Positions 17,726 to 25,111 of a stretch of DNA of 64,000 nucleotides are shown here, piece by piece (position 1 is the first letter of the stretch; each line of letters starts with the position of its first letter). The translations under genes and the position numbers were made by a program. A model generated the notes under the pieces. That model was given only the letters and a program-made list of their open reading frames with translations. It searched no databases and had not been told where the DNA came from. Source of the DNA: Streptomyces sp. NBC_00569 (GTDB lineage Bacteria; Actinomycetota; Actinomycetes; Streptomycetales; Streptomycetaceae); assembly GCF_036345255.1 (NCBI RefSeq), contig NZ_CP107783.1, positions 9,479,001 through 9,543,000 of the forward strand. The letters are read 5' to 3'.

Positions 17726-18718
17726 TCAGCGCCTCACTCGGGGGTCGATCACGGAGTAGAGCAGGTCCGCGATGATATTGGCGAGCACGACGGCGATGGT
17801 GATGATGAGGAACGCGCCGGTCATCAGCGGGTAGTCGCGGGAGCCGATGCTCTGCAGCAACAGCCGTCCCAGACCGGGGTAGTTGAAGGCGTTCTCGATC
17901 AGGATCGCGCCGCCGAAGAGATAGCCGCAGGCGATCGCCAGGGTGGTGAACAGCGGCAGGACGGCGTTGCGGCCGATGTAACGCAGCCGTGTGCCGGGGG
18001 TGATGCCGCGCAGTTCGGAGGCGAGGATGAAGTCGTCGCCGAGGACGGAGGCGACCGAGGAGCGCATGGAGAGCATCCAGCCGCCGTAGGAGATGAGTAC
18101 GTAGGTGGCGACGGGAAGGATCGCGTAGTAGGCGACGGAGCCGATGTACGCGGCGCTCCAGCCGGACTCCACCCAGGGGTCGTTGGTCTCGCCGTACGGC
18201 AACCAGCCCAGCTGGGTGTGGAAGACGGTGGTGAGCAGGATCGCGAGGACGAAGGACGGGATGCCGGCGATCAGCGAGGCGGACAGGCTGAGCGCGCCGC
18301 CCCAGCGGGAGGAGCGTTTGACCGCCGCCACCACACCGGCGGTGGTGCCGATGGCGAAGCTGATCAGCAGGCCGCTGAGGATGGGGATCAGCGTCCACGG
18401 CAGGGCGTTGCCGATCACTTGGGAGACCGGCACGCCGCTGTAGGAGATCGAGAGTCCGAGGTTGCCGTGCAGCAGGTCGGACACGTAGTTCACGTACTGG
18501 GTGGCCAGCGGGTCCTGCGAGGTGTAGCCGTAGATCACGGCGACCTTGGCCATGGCCTCGTCGGGGGACATGCCCTGGCTGAGGTAGCTCTCGTAGGCCA
18601 CCTTGCCCGGGCTGCCCGGCAGCGCGTGGACGAGGAAGAACGTGAACGAGGCCACGACCCAGACCATCACCGCGCCGCCGGCCAGCTTGGTCAGGACGGC
18701 GCGGACGAGTCCCTTCAC
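17726..18718 (-). CDS. Oligopeptide-type ABC transporter permease (DppB/OppB)
   Basis: A 330-aa permease with the OppB-type N-terminus, a long first transmembrane segment and a periplasmic region containing DPLATQYVNYVSDLLHGNLGLS. The core has a DDFILASELRGITPGTRLRY cytoplasmic loop. The GTG at 18718 is chosen over the ATG at 18724. The strong AAAGGAGG site lies only 2 nt from the ATG but 8 nt from the GTG, and the two starts differ by just two residues. It lies about 100 nt downstream of the binding-protein gene. Confidence 0.9.
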   Translation of the reverse strand: MKGLVRAVLTKLAGGAVMVWVVASFTFFLVHALPGSPGKVAYESYLSQGMSPDEAMAKVAVIYGYTSQDPLATQYVNYVSDLLHGNLGLSISYSGVPVSQVIGNALPWTLIPILSGLLISFAIGTTAGVVAAVKRSSRWGGALSLSASLIAGIPSFVLAILLTTVFHTQLGWLPYGETNDPWVESGWSAAYIGSVAYYAILPVATYVLISYGGWMLSMRSSVASVLGDDFILASELRGITPGTRLRYIGRNAVLPLFTTLAIACGYLFGGAILIENAFNYPGLGRLLLQSIGSRDYPLMTGAFLIITIAVVLANIIADLLYSVIDPRVRR

Positions 18719-18818
18719 GTTCATCACCTCCTTTCCGGGTGTGTGGTGCGGTGGGTGGGATGACACAGGCGGACAGGGCGGCGGCTGTGCGGCTGCCGCC
18801 CTGTCCTAGTGGGATCGC

Positions 18819-20645
18819 TTACTTCTTGGGCTGGATGTAGCCCTGCGCCATCCACATGCCGGGGAAGTTGCCCAGCAGGTCGTCCTGCCCGTTCTTGGGG
18901 AACTTGGTGAAGTTCTTCTCGTTGTAGAACTTCACGTTGGTGTAGTCCCAGATCGGGATGACCGGCACCTCCTGCGCGGTGACCTGGGCGAGCTGGTCGA
19001 TGATCGGCTTGGCCGACTCGTTGTCCAGGCCGGCGAGCTGCGCGGTCAGGTTCCCGGGGTTGACGCGCTTGCCGCCCACGGTGACGTCGACCGGGCCGTG
19101 CATCCAGTTGCCCGAGCCCTTCTTGTCCGTGTGGGAGGCCTTGTCACCGTTGGCGGTGAACCCGTCGGACTCGCCGTACAGGCGCTGGAAGTCGCCGCGC
19201 GCGGTGGAACCGACGGCGGTGAGCCACCAGCCCACGTCGAACTTCTCCGCGGCCATGTCCTCCTGGTACTTGCCGAAGTCGGCGGACAGCTGCGGCTTGG
19301 TGTCGATGCCGGCCGAGGTGAGCTGGTTGGCGATGACGGTGGAGGCGGAGATCCAGTCACTGAAGCCGTTGACGGTCTGCAGCGTCATCTTCCACTGCTT
19401 GCCGTTGGCCAGGTACCACTTGCCGCCCTTCTTGGTCAGGCCGGCCTTCCTGAACAGCGCCTCGGCCTTGGCCGCGTCGTGGGCGTAGGGCTCCAGAGCC
19501 GAGGACTGGTCCTTGGTCAGCCAGGCCTGGGTCATCTTGTCGACCATGCCGGTCGGCGCGGCGGCGGTCTCGCCGCCCACCGGCTGGCCCACCTTGGTGG
19601 CCGCCTCGCGGTCGAGCAGGTACGCCAGCCCCTGGCGCACCTCCTTCTTGTCGTACGGGGCGCGGCTCTGGTTGAAGGCCAGCGACGCCTGGACGTAGCT
19701 GACGCTCTCGGTGCGCTGGTAGCCCTTGCTCTCGATCTGCTTGAGCACGTTCTCGGGAATGGCGGTGAAGGGCGCGGCGTCCAGCTCGCCGTTCTTCATG
19801 AAGCCCCAGATCTGCTCGTTGCCCGAGTAGTGGCGGACGACGACCTGGCTGGGGCCCACCTTGTCGGCGGCGTAGAAGTTCTTGTTCTTGTCGAGGATGA
19901 CCGAGCCGGGGTTGAGCTTGCGCACCACGAACGGACCCGCCGAGATGTCTTTCTGGGGGGCGAAGGCCGCGACCTGCTTGCCTATCCCGGTCAGTTTGGC
20001 GGTCGCGGCCTTTGCCCCCTTCGCCTTGGCCGGATCGGCCTGCTGGCTCGCGTGGATGACGTCCCACATGTCGGCGGGGACCAAGTGGCCGTAGACCTTG
20101 GCGTTGACGATGACCTGGCCGAGGACCTGCTTGGTGAAGGTCAGGTTCTTGGTGCCGGGAGCCTGCTTGAACTCGAAGGCGCCTGCGCCGGCCGACTCCA
20201 CCGACGACACGTTGAGACCCTCGGTGAGACCACGGGCGCCGACCGCGGCGGCGCTCTGGGTGTAGCCGAGGGCCATCGACAGCCTGAGGTCGTCGAGGCT
20301 CACCGGGGTGCCGTCGGACCACTTCGCGCCGTCCTGGAGGTGGACGATCAGGGAGTCGCCCTGCATCTCCCAACTCTTCGCCAGGCCGGGGAAGTTGTCA
20401 TTGGGGTTGAGCGGGTTCTTCTTGTCCCAGCCGAGGCGCATGGTGTTGAAGCTGACGAAGCTGTTGCCGTTGGCGTTGTACGGGTTCATCGGCGCGCCGG
20501 GCGTGATCGGGTTGTTGGCGTCGACCGTGGTGAAGACACCGCCCCTGGCGCCGTTCTCGGCACCGGAGTCCGGTGCGCAAGCGGCGAGCGTTCCGAGCGT
20601 CGCCAGTGCGGCGGAGGCTGCGACGAAGTGCTTGAACCGGACCAT
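18819..20645 (-). CDS. Family 5 extracellular solute-binding lipoprotein, probable muropeptide/oligopeptide binder
   Basis: A 608-aa binding protein of the DppA/OppA family. The N-terminal signal MVRFKHFVAASAALATLG ends in the lipobox LAAC (lipidated Cys near residue 24). The mature chain has the SBP_bac_5 pattern, including WSDGTPVSLDDLRLSMALG and AYLLDREAATKV. It feeds the two permeases and two ATPases encoded downstream. It is transcribed divergently from murQ with a gap of about 280 nt, so the cargo is probably a muropeptide rather than a plain peptide. That substrate is inferred from context. Its large size and insertions are within the range for cluster C binding proteins. Confidence 0.92.
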   Translation of the reverse strand: MVRFKHFVAASAALATLGTLAACAPDSGAENGARGGVFTTVDANNPITPGAPMNPYNANGNSFVSFNTMRLGWDKKNPLNPNDNFPGLAKSWEMQGDSLIVHLQDGAKWSDGTPVSLDDLRLSMALGYTQSAAAVGARGLTEGLNVSSVESAGAGAFEFKQAPGTKNLTFTKQVLGQVIVNAKVYGHLVPADMWDVIHASQQADPAKAKGAKAATAKLTGIGKQVAAFAPQKDISAGPFVVRKLNPGSVILDKNKNFYAADKVGPSQVVVRHYSGNEQIWGFMKNGELDAAPFTAIPENVLKQIESKGYQRTESVSYVQASLAFNQSRAPYDKKEVRQGLAYLLDREAATKVGQPVGGETAAAPTGMVDKMTQAWLTKDQSSALEPYAHDAAKAEALFRKAGLTKKGGKWYLANGKQWKMTLQTVNGFSDWISASTVIANQLTSAGIDTKPQLSADFGKYQEDMAAEKFDVGWWLTAVGSTARGDFQRLYGESDGFTANGDKASHTDKKGSGNWMHGPVDVTVGGKRVNPGNLTAQLAGLDNESAKPIIDQLAQVTAQEVPVIPIWDYTNVKFYNEKNFTKFPKNGQDDLLGNFPGMWMAQGYIQPKK

Positions 20646-20763
20646 ACGCGTGGTCTCCGATCGGGTGACGGAACAAGGCGGAAGGAAGAGGCCCTGAAGG
20701 TGAGCAGACCGTAGGAGCGACCCTGTGGGCATGTCAATAATTTGCGTTGGCCGAATCCTGTTC

Positions 20764-20852
20764 GTAACTTCCCGCCCTCGGGCCCGTGCCGACAGGCCAT
20801 CGGGAGCGACGACCGAGGCTGATGGGCGATGCGGTCTACGTGAAAAAGTTAC
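20764..20852. promoter_or_regulatory. Divergent promoter region with inverted GTAACTT motifs, candidate RpiR/MurR sites
   Basis: Between the binding-protein gene and murQ, CGTAACTTCCC occurs at 20763-20773. Its inverted relative GAAAAAGTTACG is at 20842-20853. A weaker copy, GCAAAGTTGCG, follows near 20874. A related GTAATTTTTCG lies in the other divergent promoter of the locus near 24081. RpiR-family sites often combine A/T tracts with such half-sites. The assignment is tentative. Confidence 0.35.
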
Positions 20853-20923
20853 GTACAACCGGCAACCCCTGTGGCAAAGTTGCGCCGCGCTGATCCCCGC
20901 TCGCTGACCGAGAGGACTCCACG

Positions 20924-21832
20924 ATGCGCCCGCCGCGTGCCGAACGTGTCAACGCTCCTACAGAGACCCGCAATCCCCGCACCCGCGAGATCGACGACAT
21001 CCCCACTCTGGAGGCGTTGCGCCTGCTCAACGCCGAGGACCGGATCCCGGCCGACGCCGTCGCCGCCGTGCTGCCCGACCTGGCGCGGCTGGTCGACGAG
21101 ACGGCACAGCGGATCAGGGCAGGCGGCCGGTTGCACTATTTCGGCGCGGGGACGTCGGGCCGGCTCGCCGTGATGGACGCGGCCGAGCTGATCCCCACGT
21201 TCGGCATGCCGCCCGGCATCGTCGTGGCCCATCATGCGGGCGGGCCCCGCGCGTTGATCGAGCCCGTCGAGGGCGTGGAGGACAGCGCGGACGCCGGCGC
21301 GAGCGATGCGGCGGGGGTGGGATCCCGGGACGTCGCGATCGGTGTGGCCGCCAGCGGCCGCACCCCCTACGTCGGCGGGGCCCTGCGCGCCGCCCGGGCG
21401 GCCGGTGCCTTCACGGCTCTGGTGAGTGCCAACCCCGCGGCCGAACTCGCCGATGAGGTGGACGTTCACCTGGGCGTGGACACCGGACCCGAGGCCATCG
21501 CGGGCTCCACCCGCCTCAAGGCGGCCACCGCGCACAAGCTGGTCCTCAACAGCCTGTCCACGATGGTGATGGTCGCGCTGGGCCGGACGTACTCGAACCT
21601 GATGGTCGATGTGACGGCCACCAACGGCAAGTTGCGCGGTCGCCTCATCACCATCCTCGTGGAGGCCACCGGACTCGACGAGGAGACGTGCGCCGCCGCG
21701 CTGGCCGCCTCGGGCGGGGAACTGAAGACCGCTCTGGTCGGCCTGCTCGCCGCGTGTTCACCGCAGCAGGCGCGAGCGGCGCTGGCGGACAGCGGCGGAC
21801 GCGTCCGTGCGGCGCTGCGTCTCCTGGACTGA
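20924..21832 (+). CDS. murQ: N-acetylmuramic acid 6-phosphate etherase
   Basis: A 302-aa SIS-domain enzyme that cleaves the lactyl ether of MurNAc-6-phosphate to give GlcNAc-6-phosphate and D-lactate. Diagnostic stretches are the N-terminal IDDIPTLEALRLLNAED, YFGAGTSGRLAVMDAAELIPTFG at about 72-94 with Glu88 at the position of the catalytic Glu, and VEGVEDS at 115-121 with the second catalytic Glu. STRLKAATAHKLVLN is also present. The length matches MurQ. It acts in the cytoplasm at the end of the salvage pathway whose other parts (importer, RpiR regulator, hydrolase, NagZ) flank it. An AGAGGA ribosome site precedes the ATG. Confidence 0.95.
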   Translation: MRPPRAERVNAPTETRNPRTREIDDIPTLEALRLLNAEDRIPADAVAAVLPDLARLVDETAQRIRAGGRLHYFGAGTSGRLAVMDAAELIPTFGMPPGIVVAHHAGGPRALIEPVEGVEDSADAGASDAAGVGSRDVAIGVAASGRTPYVGGALRAARAAGAFTALVSANPAAELADEVDVHLGVDTGPEAIAGSTRLKAATAHKLVLNSLSTMVMVALGRTYSNLMVDVTATNGKLRGRLITILVEATGLDEETCAAALAASGGELKTALVGLLAACSPQQARAALADSGGRVRAALRLLD

Positions 21833-21851
21833 GGGCCGCGCGTCACTGCGG

Positions 21852-21883
21852 ACATTCCCGCCGGTCCGGACCGGCGGGAATGT
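21852..21883. terminator. Bidirectional terminator between murQ and the RpiR regulator gene
   Basis: A perfect 32-bp palindrome, ACATTCCCGCCGGTCC followed directly by its reverse complement, between two converging genes. The stem would fold with a small central loop. A DNA-binding site is possible, but the position favours termination. Confidence 0.8.
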
Positions 21884-21888
21884 TCCGG

Positions 21889-22830
21889 TCACCCCTTCGA
21901 GCGCCGCCGGTGCACCGCGCTGTACGTGCGTTCCAGCGCGCGCGTCGTGCGGCTGCTGTTGTGCTGGGCCACGCCGACGAACAGGCAGTCCACCAGCGTC
22001 AGCGCGGCGATCCTGCTGGACATCGCGCCGGTCCTGAAGGTGGTCTCGCGCGCGGCGGTGACGAGGACGTGATCGGCTACCTGGGCGATCTCGGAGCGCG
22101 GGAAGTTGGTGATCGCGATGGTGGTGGCGCCGTTGTCCGAGGCCTCCCGCATGGCCGTGACGGTGTCGGCGGACTCGCCGGTGTGCGAGATGCCGATCGC
22201 CAGGTCGCCCCGGCCGAGCAGGGCGGCCGACGTGACGGCGCCGTCCCGGTCCGGCCACGCGGTCGCGCGGTGCCCGATGCGGTGCAGCTTCTGCTGGAGG
22301 TCCAGCGCGATCAGCGCGCTCGCGCCGACCCCGTACAGGTCCAGGGCGCTGGCGCTGACGACGGCGTCGATCGCCCGCTCCAGGACGTCCAGGTCGATCT
22401 GGGCGATGGTCTCCTCCACCGCCCGGGCGTCGGCGAAGCCCAGCTTGCTCACCACGTTGGCCAAGGAGTCGCCGGGCTCGATCTCGCTGCCGGCACTCGA
22501 CCAGACCCGAGCGCCCTCCTTGCTCCCCGCGGCTGTGGCCAGCGCGATCCGCAGATCGGGGTACCCCTTGAGACCCACGGCCCGGCAGAACCGGATGACC
22601 GTCGTCTCGGATGTCCGGCATTCCGCGGCGAGTTCGCTGATGGTCCGCCCGGCCACTCCCACCGGATCGGCGATCGCCGCCTCGGCGACGCGCTGCTCCG
22701 ACGGCGGCAGCGAGGGCAGGAGCGCACGGATCTGCACCAGCACGGACGGTGCCGGTGCGGTGCGTTCCGCGCTGGGGACACGACGAGGGGTGTCGCCTCG
22801 TACGTTGTTCCGGTGACGTGAAGCAGTCAT
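21889..22830 (-). CDS. murR: RpiR/MurR family transcriptional regulator
   Basis: A 313-aa regulator. The N-terminal RpiR helix-turn-helix spans about residues 27-105 (ISELAAECRTSETTVIRFCRAVGLKGYPDLR). The C-terminal SIS sugar-phosphate-binding domain spans about 125-285, with LYGVGASALIALDLQQKL and ISHTGESADTV. In Bacillus and enterobacteria MurR senses MurNAc-6-phosphate and controls murQ and uptake genes. The equivalent role here follows from its position convergent to murQ. It lies 112 nt downstream of the beta-lactamase-fold hydrolase gene and may be co-transcribed with it. The first 25 residues are basic and not conserved, so the true start could be slightly downstream. Confidence 0.9.
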   Translation of the reverse strand: MTASRHRNNVRGDTPRRVPSAERTAPAPSVLVQIRALLPSLPPSEQRVAEAAIADPVGVAGRTISELAAECRTSETTVIRFCRAVGLKGYPDLRIALATAAGSKEGARVWSSAGSEIEPGDSLANVVSKLGFADARAVEETIAQIDLDVLERAIDAVVSASALDLYGVGASALIALDLQQKLHRIGHRATAWPDRDGAVTSAALLGRGDLAIGISHTGESADTVTAMREASDNGATTIAITNFPRSEIAQVADHVLVTAARETTFRTGAMSSRIAALTLVDCLFVGVAQHNSSRTTRALERTYSAVHRRRSKG

Positions 22831-22942
22831 GTGGGAATCCTACGGTTTCGGTGGGGGACGGGGAGCGGGCCGAGGGATTCGTCTGTCGCAGTCGGATTCG
22901 TCCGTGGCGTGCGCGGTCGGCGTGACGGAGGCGGCATGGTGG

Positions 22943-24028
22943 TCAACTGCCGTGGGAAAGGGCCGACTCGGTCCGGGCGACCGCCGCGTGCACCACGCGG
23001 CGCAATGTCTTCGCCCGCGCACCGCGCCCGTAGTGCACGGCGTTGGTCAGCAGCACCACCCAGATGCCGCTGACCGGGTCGAGTGCCAGGCTGGTCCCGG
23101 TGAAGCCGGTGTGCCCGGCACCGGACGAGGGCCAGTGCGGGGACATGTGGTCCCACTGGTCACCGGGCAGCGTCCAGCCCAGTCCCCGGGCGCCGTTCAG
23201 GCCGTGGGTCTGCAGGTTCAGCGCCTCGGTGCGCATCTGGCGGGAGAGCACCGATTCCTCGGAGAGCCAGCAGGCTCTCAGGTAGTGCGCCAGGTCGGGA
23301 GCGGTGCCGAACAGGCCCGCGTGCCCGGCGACACCTCCCAGACTCTCGGCGTTCTCGTCGTGGACGACGCCCCGCTTGGGCTCGCCGTCGGACGCGGCCT
23401 CGGTCGCGGCGGTGTGCGCACGCCACTCGGCGGGCGGCAGGTAGCGGACGGTTCCCAGGCCGAGCGGGTCGAGCACCAGGTCCCGAACGGCGTCGTCGAG
23501 CGGCGCATCGGCGACTCGGGCGACGATCTCACCGAGCAGGATGAACCCCACGTCGGAATACTGCACGACCCGGCCCGGCGCGTGTTCGAGGGGCTCGCGC
23601 AGCACGGCGGTCAACCGGTCGGCCGGGTCGCCGGGAAGCTGCCAGAAGTCCCGGTGCGGGGGCAACCCCGAAGTGTGCGACAGCAGATGACGAATCGTCA
23701 CCTGCTCCCTGCCCTTCCCGCGGAAGCGTGGAAGGTGACGGCTGACCGGGTCGTCGAGGCCCAGGTCTCCGCGATCGGCGAGCCGCAACACGGCCGGCAG
23801 GGTGGCCACGACCTTGGTCAGCGAGGCCAGGTCGAAGACGGTACCGGCGGTGACCGGACGGCCCGAGGGCCCCGAGGCGGTGACGCCGTAGGAGGAGGTG
23901 TGCACCTCACCCGCGGTCCCCCGTCCCGTGATCAGGACGGCGCCGGGCACCGTACCGTCCTCCACCGCACGCCGCACGAGGTCCGACGGATCGGTGATAT
24001 CTGCGACGCCTTCGGCTGCGGGCATCAT
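22943..24028 (-). CDS. Serine beta-lactamase-fold hydrolase, AmiE/YbbE-like candidate muramyl-peptide amidase
   Basis: A 361-aa PF00144 protein. The active site is visible as Ser69-x-x-Lys72 in SLTK, the YxN equivalent Tyr157-Ser-Asp in YSDVG, and HTG at 306-308 in place of KTG. The GGVAGHAGLFGTAPDLA stretch is typical of the AmpC/EstB-like group that includes YbbE of the B. subtilis muropeptide cluster, an N-acetylmuramyl-L-alanine amidase. No signal peptide is present, so it should act in the cytoplasm on imported muropeptide. The start has two adjacent ATGs and the first is used. It is divergent from the GNAT-NagZ pair. A generic esterase or D-aminopeptidase is the alternative. Confidence 0.85.
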   Translation of the reverse strand: MMPAAEGVADITDPSDLVRRAVEDGTVPGAVLITGRGTAGEVHTSSYGVTASGPSGRPVTAGTVFDLASLTKVVATLPAVLRLADRGDLGLDDPVSRHLPRFRGKGREQVTIRHLLSHTSGLPPHRDFWQLPGDPADRLTAVLREPLEHAPGRVVQYSDVGFILLGEIVARVADAPLDDAVRDLVLDPLGLGTVRYLPPAEWRAHTAATEAASDGEPKRGVVHDENAESLGGVAGHAGLFGTAPDLAHYLRACWLSEESVLSRQMRTEALNLQTHGLNGARGLGWTLPGDQWDHMSPHWPSSGAGHTGFTGTSLALDPVSGIWVVLLTNAVHYGRGARAKTLRRVVHAAVARTESALSHGS

Positions 24029-24080
24029 GGTCCTGCCTTCCGGTTGGGTACGGGGGGCTGACAGGCCGATCATCCCGCTG

Positions 24081-24091
24081 GTAATTTTTCG
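24081..24091. promoter_or_regulatory. GTAATTTTTCG element in the hydrolase/GNAT divergent promoter
   Basis: GTAATTTTTCG in an A/T-rich patch between the two divergent genes resembles the GTAACTTTTTC element (reverse strand) upstream of murQ. It may be a second RpiR site, but the two differ by a one-base gap, so confidence is low. Confidence 0.3.
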
Positions 24092-24160
24092 CCGCAACAA
24101 CGAACTCAAACGTTATTGATTTACGTGCGGTGTCTCCACCGACCCCCGAGGTGAGCAGCG

Positions 24161-25081
24161 ATGACGACCCCTCACTCCATCAGGACCGCGAACGAGAGCG
24201 ACCTTCCGGCCCTGCGCACCCTCGTCCAGGCAGCGCTCGTGCACGATCGGGACGCCGCTGATGTCCTCGACCTTCTGTGGACGCAGGCCGCGTCCCGCCC
24301 CCGGCTCCGGCTCCTGGCCGAGACCGACGGACACCCCGTGGGTCTCGTCGTCGGCGCGCTGGGACCGGCAACCGAGGACGCCCCCGCCACCGGCCACATC
24401 GACCTGATCGCCGTACACCCCCAGGCGCAGAGCCGGGGCATCGGACGGACCCTGCTCACCCGCGCCGAGGAACTCATCACCGCCGCCGGTGCCACCCGGT
24501 TGATGATGCGGGGCAGACCGCCGTACTACGCCTGGCCCGGCATCGACATCCGCTACACCCGAGCCGTCTGCCTCGCCGAGTCCAGCGGCTACACCCGCGG
24601 ACGCGAGGGCCTCAACATGAGCGTCGACCTGCCCACCGCGCCACTGGACACGGCAGCCGACGAAGCGCGTCTGGCCGCCGCCGGAGTGCAGGTCCGCCGC
24701 CTGACCGCGCAGGACGAGAAGCCGTTCCTCGCGTGGATGGCCCGGTGGGGCGGCACCTGGGACGGCGAGGCCGCACGCGCCCTCGCCTATGATCCGCCGC
24801 GCGGCCATGTCGCCGTCCGCGAGGGTGCAGACGCAGTCGAATACGTGGGATTCGCCTGTCACGGCGTCAACCGCCGCTCCTGGTTCGGCCCGATGGGCAC
24901 CGACTCCGCCCTGCGTGGCATGGGTGTCGGAACCGTACTGCTGCGGCGCTGCCTCGCCGACCAGCTCGCGGCCGGGCTCGACGAGGCCGAGATCGGCTGG
25001 ACCGGGCCCGTCCACTTCTACGCCCGTGGTGTGGAAGCGCGGCTCGGCCGGGTCTTCTGGACGTACTCCAAAGACATCTGA
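24161..25081 (+). CDS. GNAT family acetyltransferase with two GNAT-like domains
   Basis: A 306-aa protein. The first GNAT domain (about 1-150) has the acetyl-CoA loop VHPQAQSRGIGRTLL. The second (about 185-300) has a looser pyrophosphate loop, GTDSALRGMGVGTVLL. The B. subtilis muropeptide cluster also has an acetyltransferase-like gene (ybbJ) next to murQ, so the association may be functional. Possible targets are an amino sugar or muramyl intermediate, but nothing in the sequence fixes this. Its stop is 30 nt before nagZ, so they form one transcript. Confidence 0.88.
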   Translation: MTTPHSIRTANESDLPALRTLVQAALVHDRDAADVLDLLWTQAASRPRLRLLAETDGHPVGLVVGALGPATEDAPATGHIDLIAVHPQAQSRGIGRTLLTRAEELITAAGATRLMMRGRPPYYAWPGIDIRYTRAVCLAESSGYTRGREGLNMSVDLPTAPLDTAADEARLAAAGVQVRRLTAQDEKPFLAWMARWGGTWDGEAARALAYDPPRGHVAVREGADAVEYVGFACHGVNRRSWFGPMGTDSALRGMGVGTVLLRRCLADQLAAGLDEAEIGWTGPVHFYARGVEARLGRVFWTYSKDI

Positions 25082-25111
25082 GCCCCACGACCAGACTTGA
25101 GAGGATCCGTC

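Noticed and set aside
21852..21883. Perfect 32-bp palindrome considered as an operator
   Set aside because: It lies between two converging genes and away from promoters, so a bidirectional terminator explains it better.
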